DNA of 23,213 bases. Origin: Kiritimatiellia bacterium. GTDB taxonomy: Bacteria > Verrucomicrobiota > Kiritimatiellia > RFP12 > UBA1067. Where the stretch lies: contig JAEDKA010000058.1 of NCBI GenBank assembly GCA_016296065.1, positions 1-23,213 of the forward strand. The letters run 5' to 3'. The position numbers and the translations under genes were made by a program. Positions 23,176 to 23,213 of this stretch are shown here, piece by piece (positions within the stretch are counted from its first letter, which is position 1; every line of letters starts with the position of its first letter). A model generated the notes under the pieces. That model was not told where the DNA came from, made no database searches, and was given only the letters and a program-made list of their open reading frames with translations.

Positions 23176-23213
23176 TTGAATTTTCGCGCTGACTTTTTGT
23201 CGGCGCGCGGGCT

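Overview
The window looks like an accessory region of a GC-rich Gram-negative-type bacterium, most likely a gut Kiritimatiellae/Verrucomicrobiota-type lineage. That assignment is an inference from general features. It rests on Sec-exported YD-repeat (RHS) giants, secreted proteins with Ca-binding DxDxDG loops, a T2SG-like C-terminal motif, intergenic GCAGAG-type and CCCTACC-type repeats, and extended -10 promoters of the form TGnTATAMT. I see no rRNA, tRNA, CRISPR array or transposase.

The layout is two diverged tandem copies of one locus, offset by about 12.8-13.1 kb. Each copy reads: RHS core; unique C-terminal tip (CT); small unique signal-peptide gene, translationally coupled to the RHS gene; a 34-codon fragment of an O-antigen-ligase-like (Wzy) gene; an identical small Cys/His (HNH-like) gene with its own promoter; a 5'-truncated Wzy-like membrane protein gene; and a secreted double-domain alpha/beta hydrolase. 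Copy A covers 1-8403 (its RHS 5' end lies outside the window). Copy B covers 12918-21242 and has a complete RHS gene with signal peptide.

Between the copies, on the minus strand (12694 down to 8526), is a four-gene cluster: an EF-hand-like secreted protein, a 926-aa membrane-anchored secreted protein, a small exported helical protein, and a solitary OmpR-type winged-helix protein with no receiver domain. After copy B comes a response regulator/histidine kinase pair (21279-22896). The same promoter position in copy A leads only into a 15-codon dead end.

A 130-bp promoter/operator module with GTATAC-centred repeats precedes RHS-B and recurs at 22954-23083, where it now drives only tiny ORFs. 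The window therefore shows a modular, polymorphic-toxin-like RHS system. Core, promoter and downstream boundary are conserved, while tip and partner gene are swapped. Blocks of 100% identity alternate with diverged blocks, suggesting ongoing gene conversion. Several intergenic repeat families run in frame through the Wzy-like gene and, in one case, the RHS gene. Toxin and immunity roles are inferred from architecture only; neither CT tip belongs to a family I recognise.
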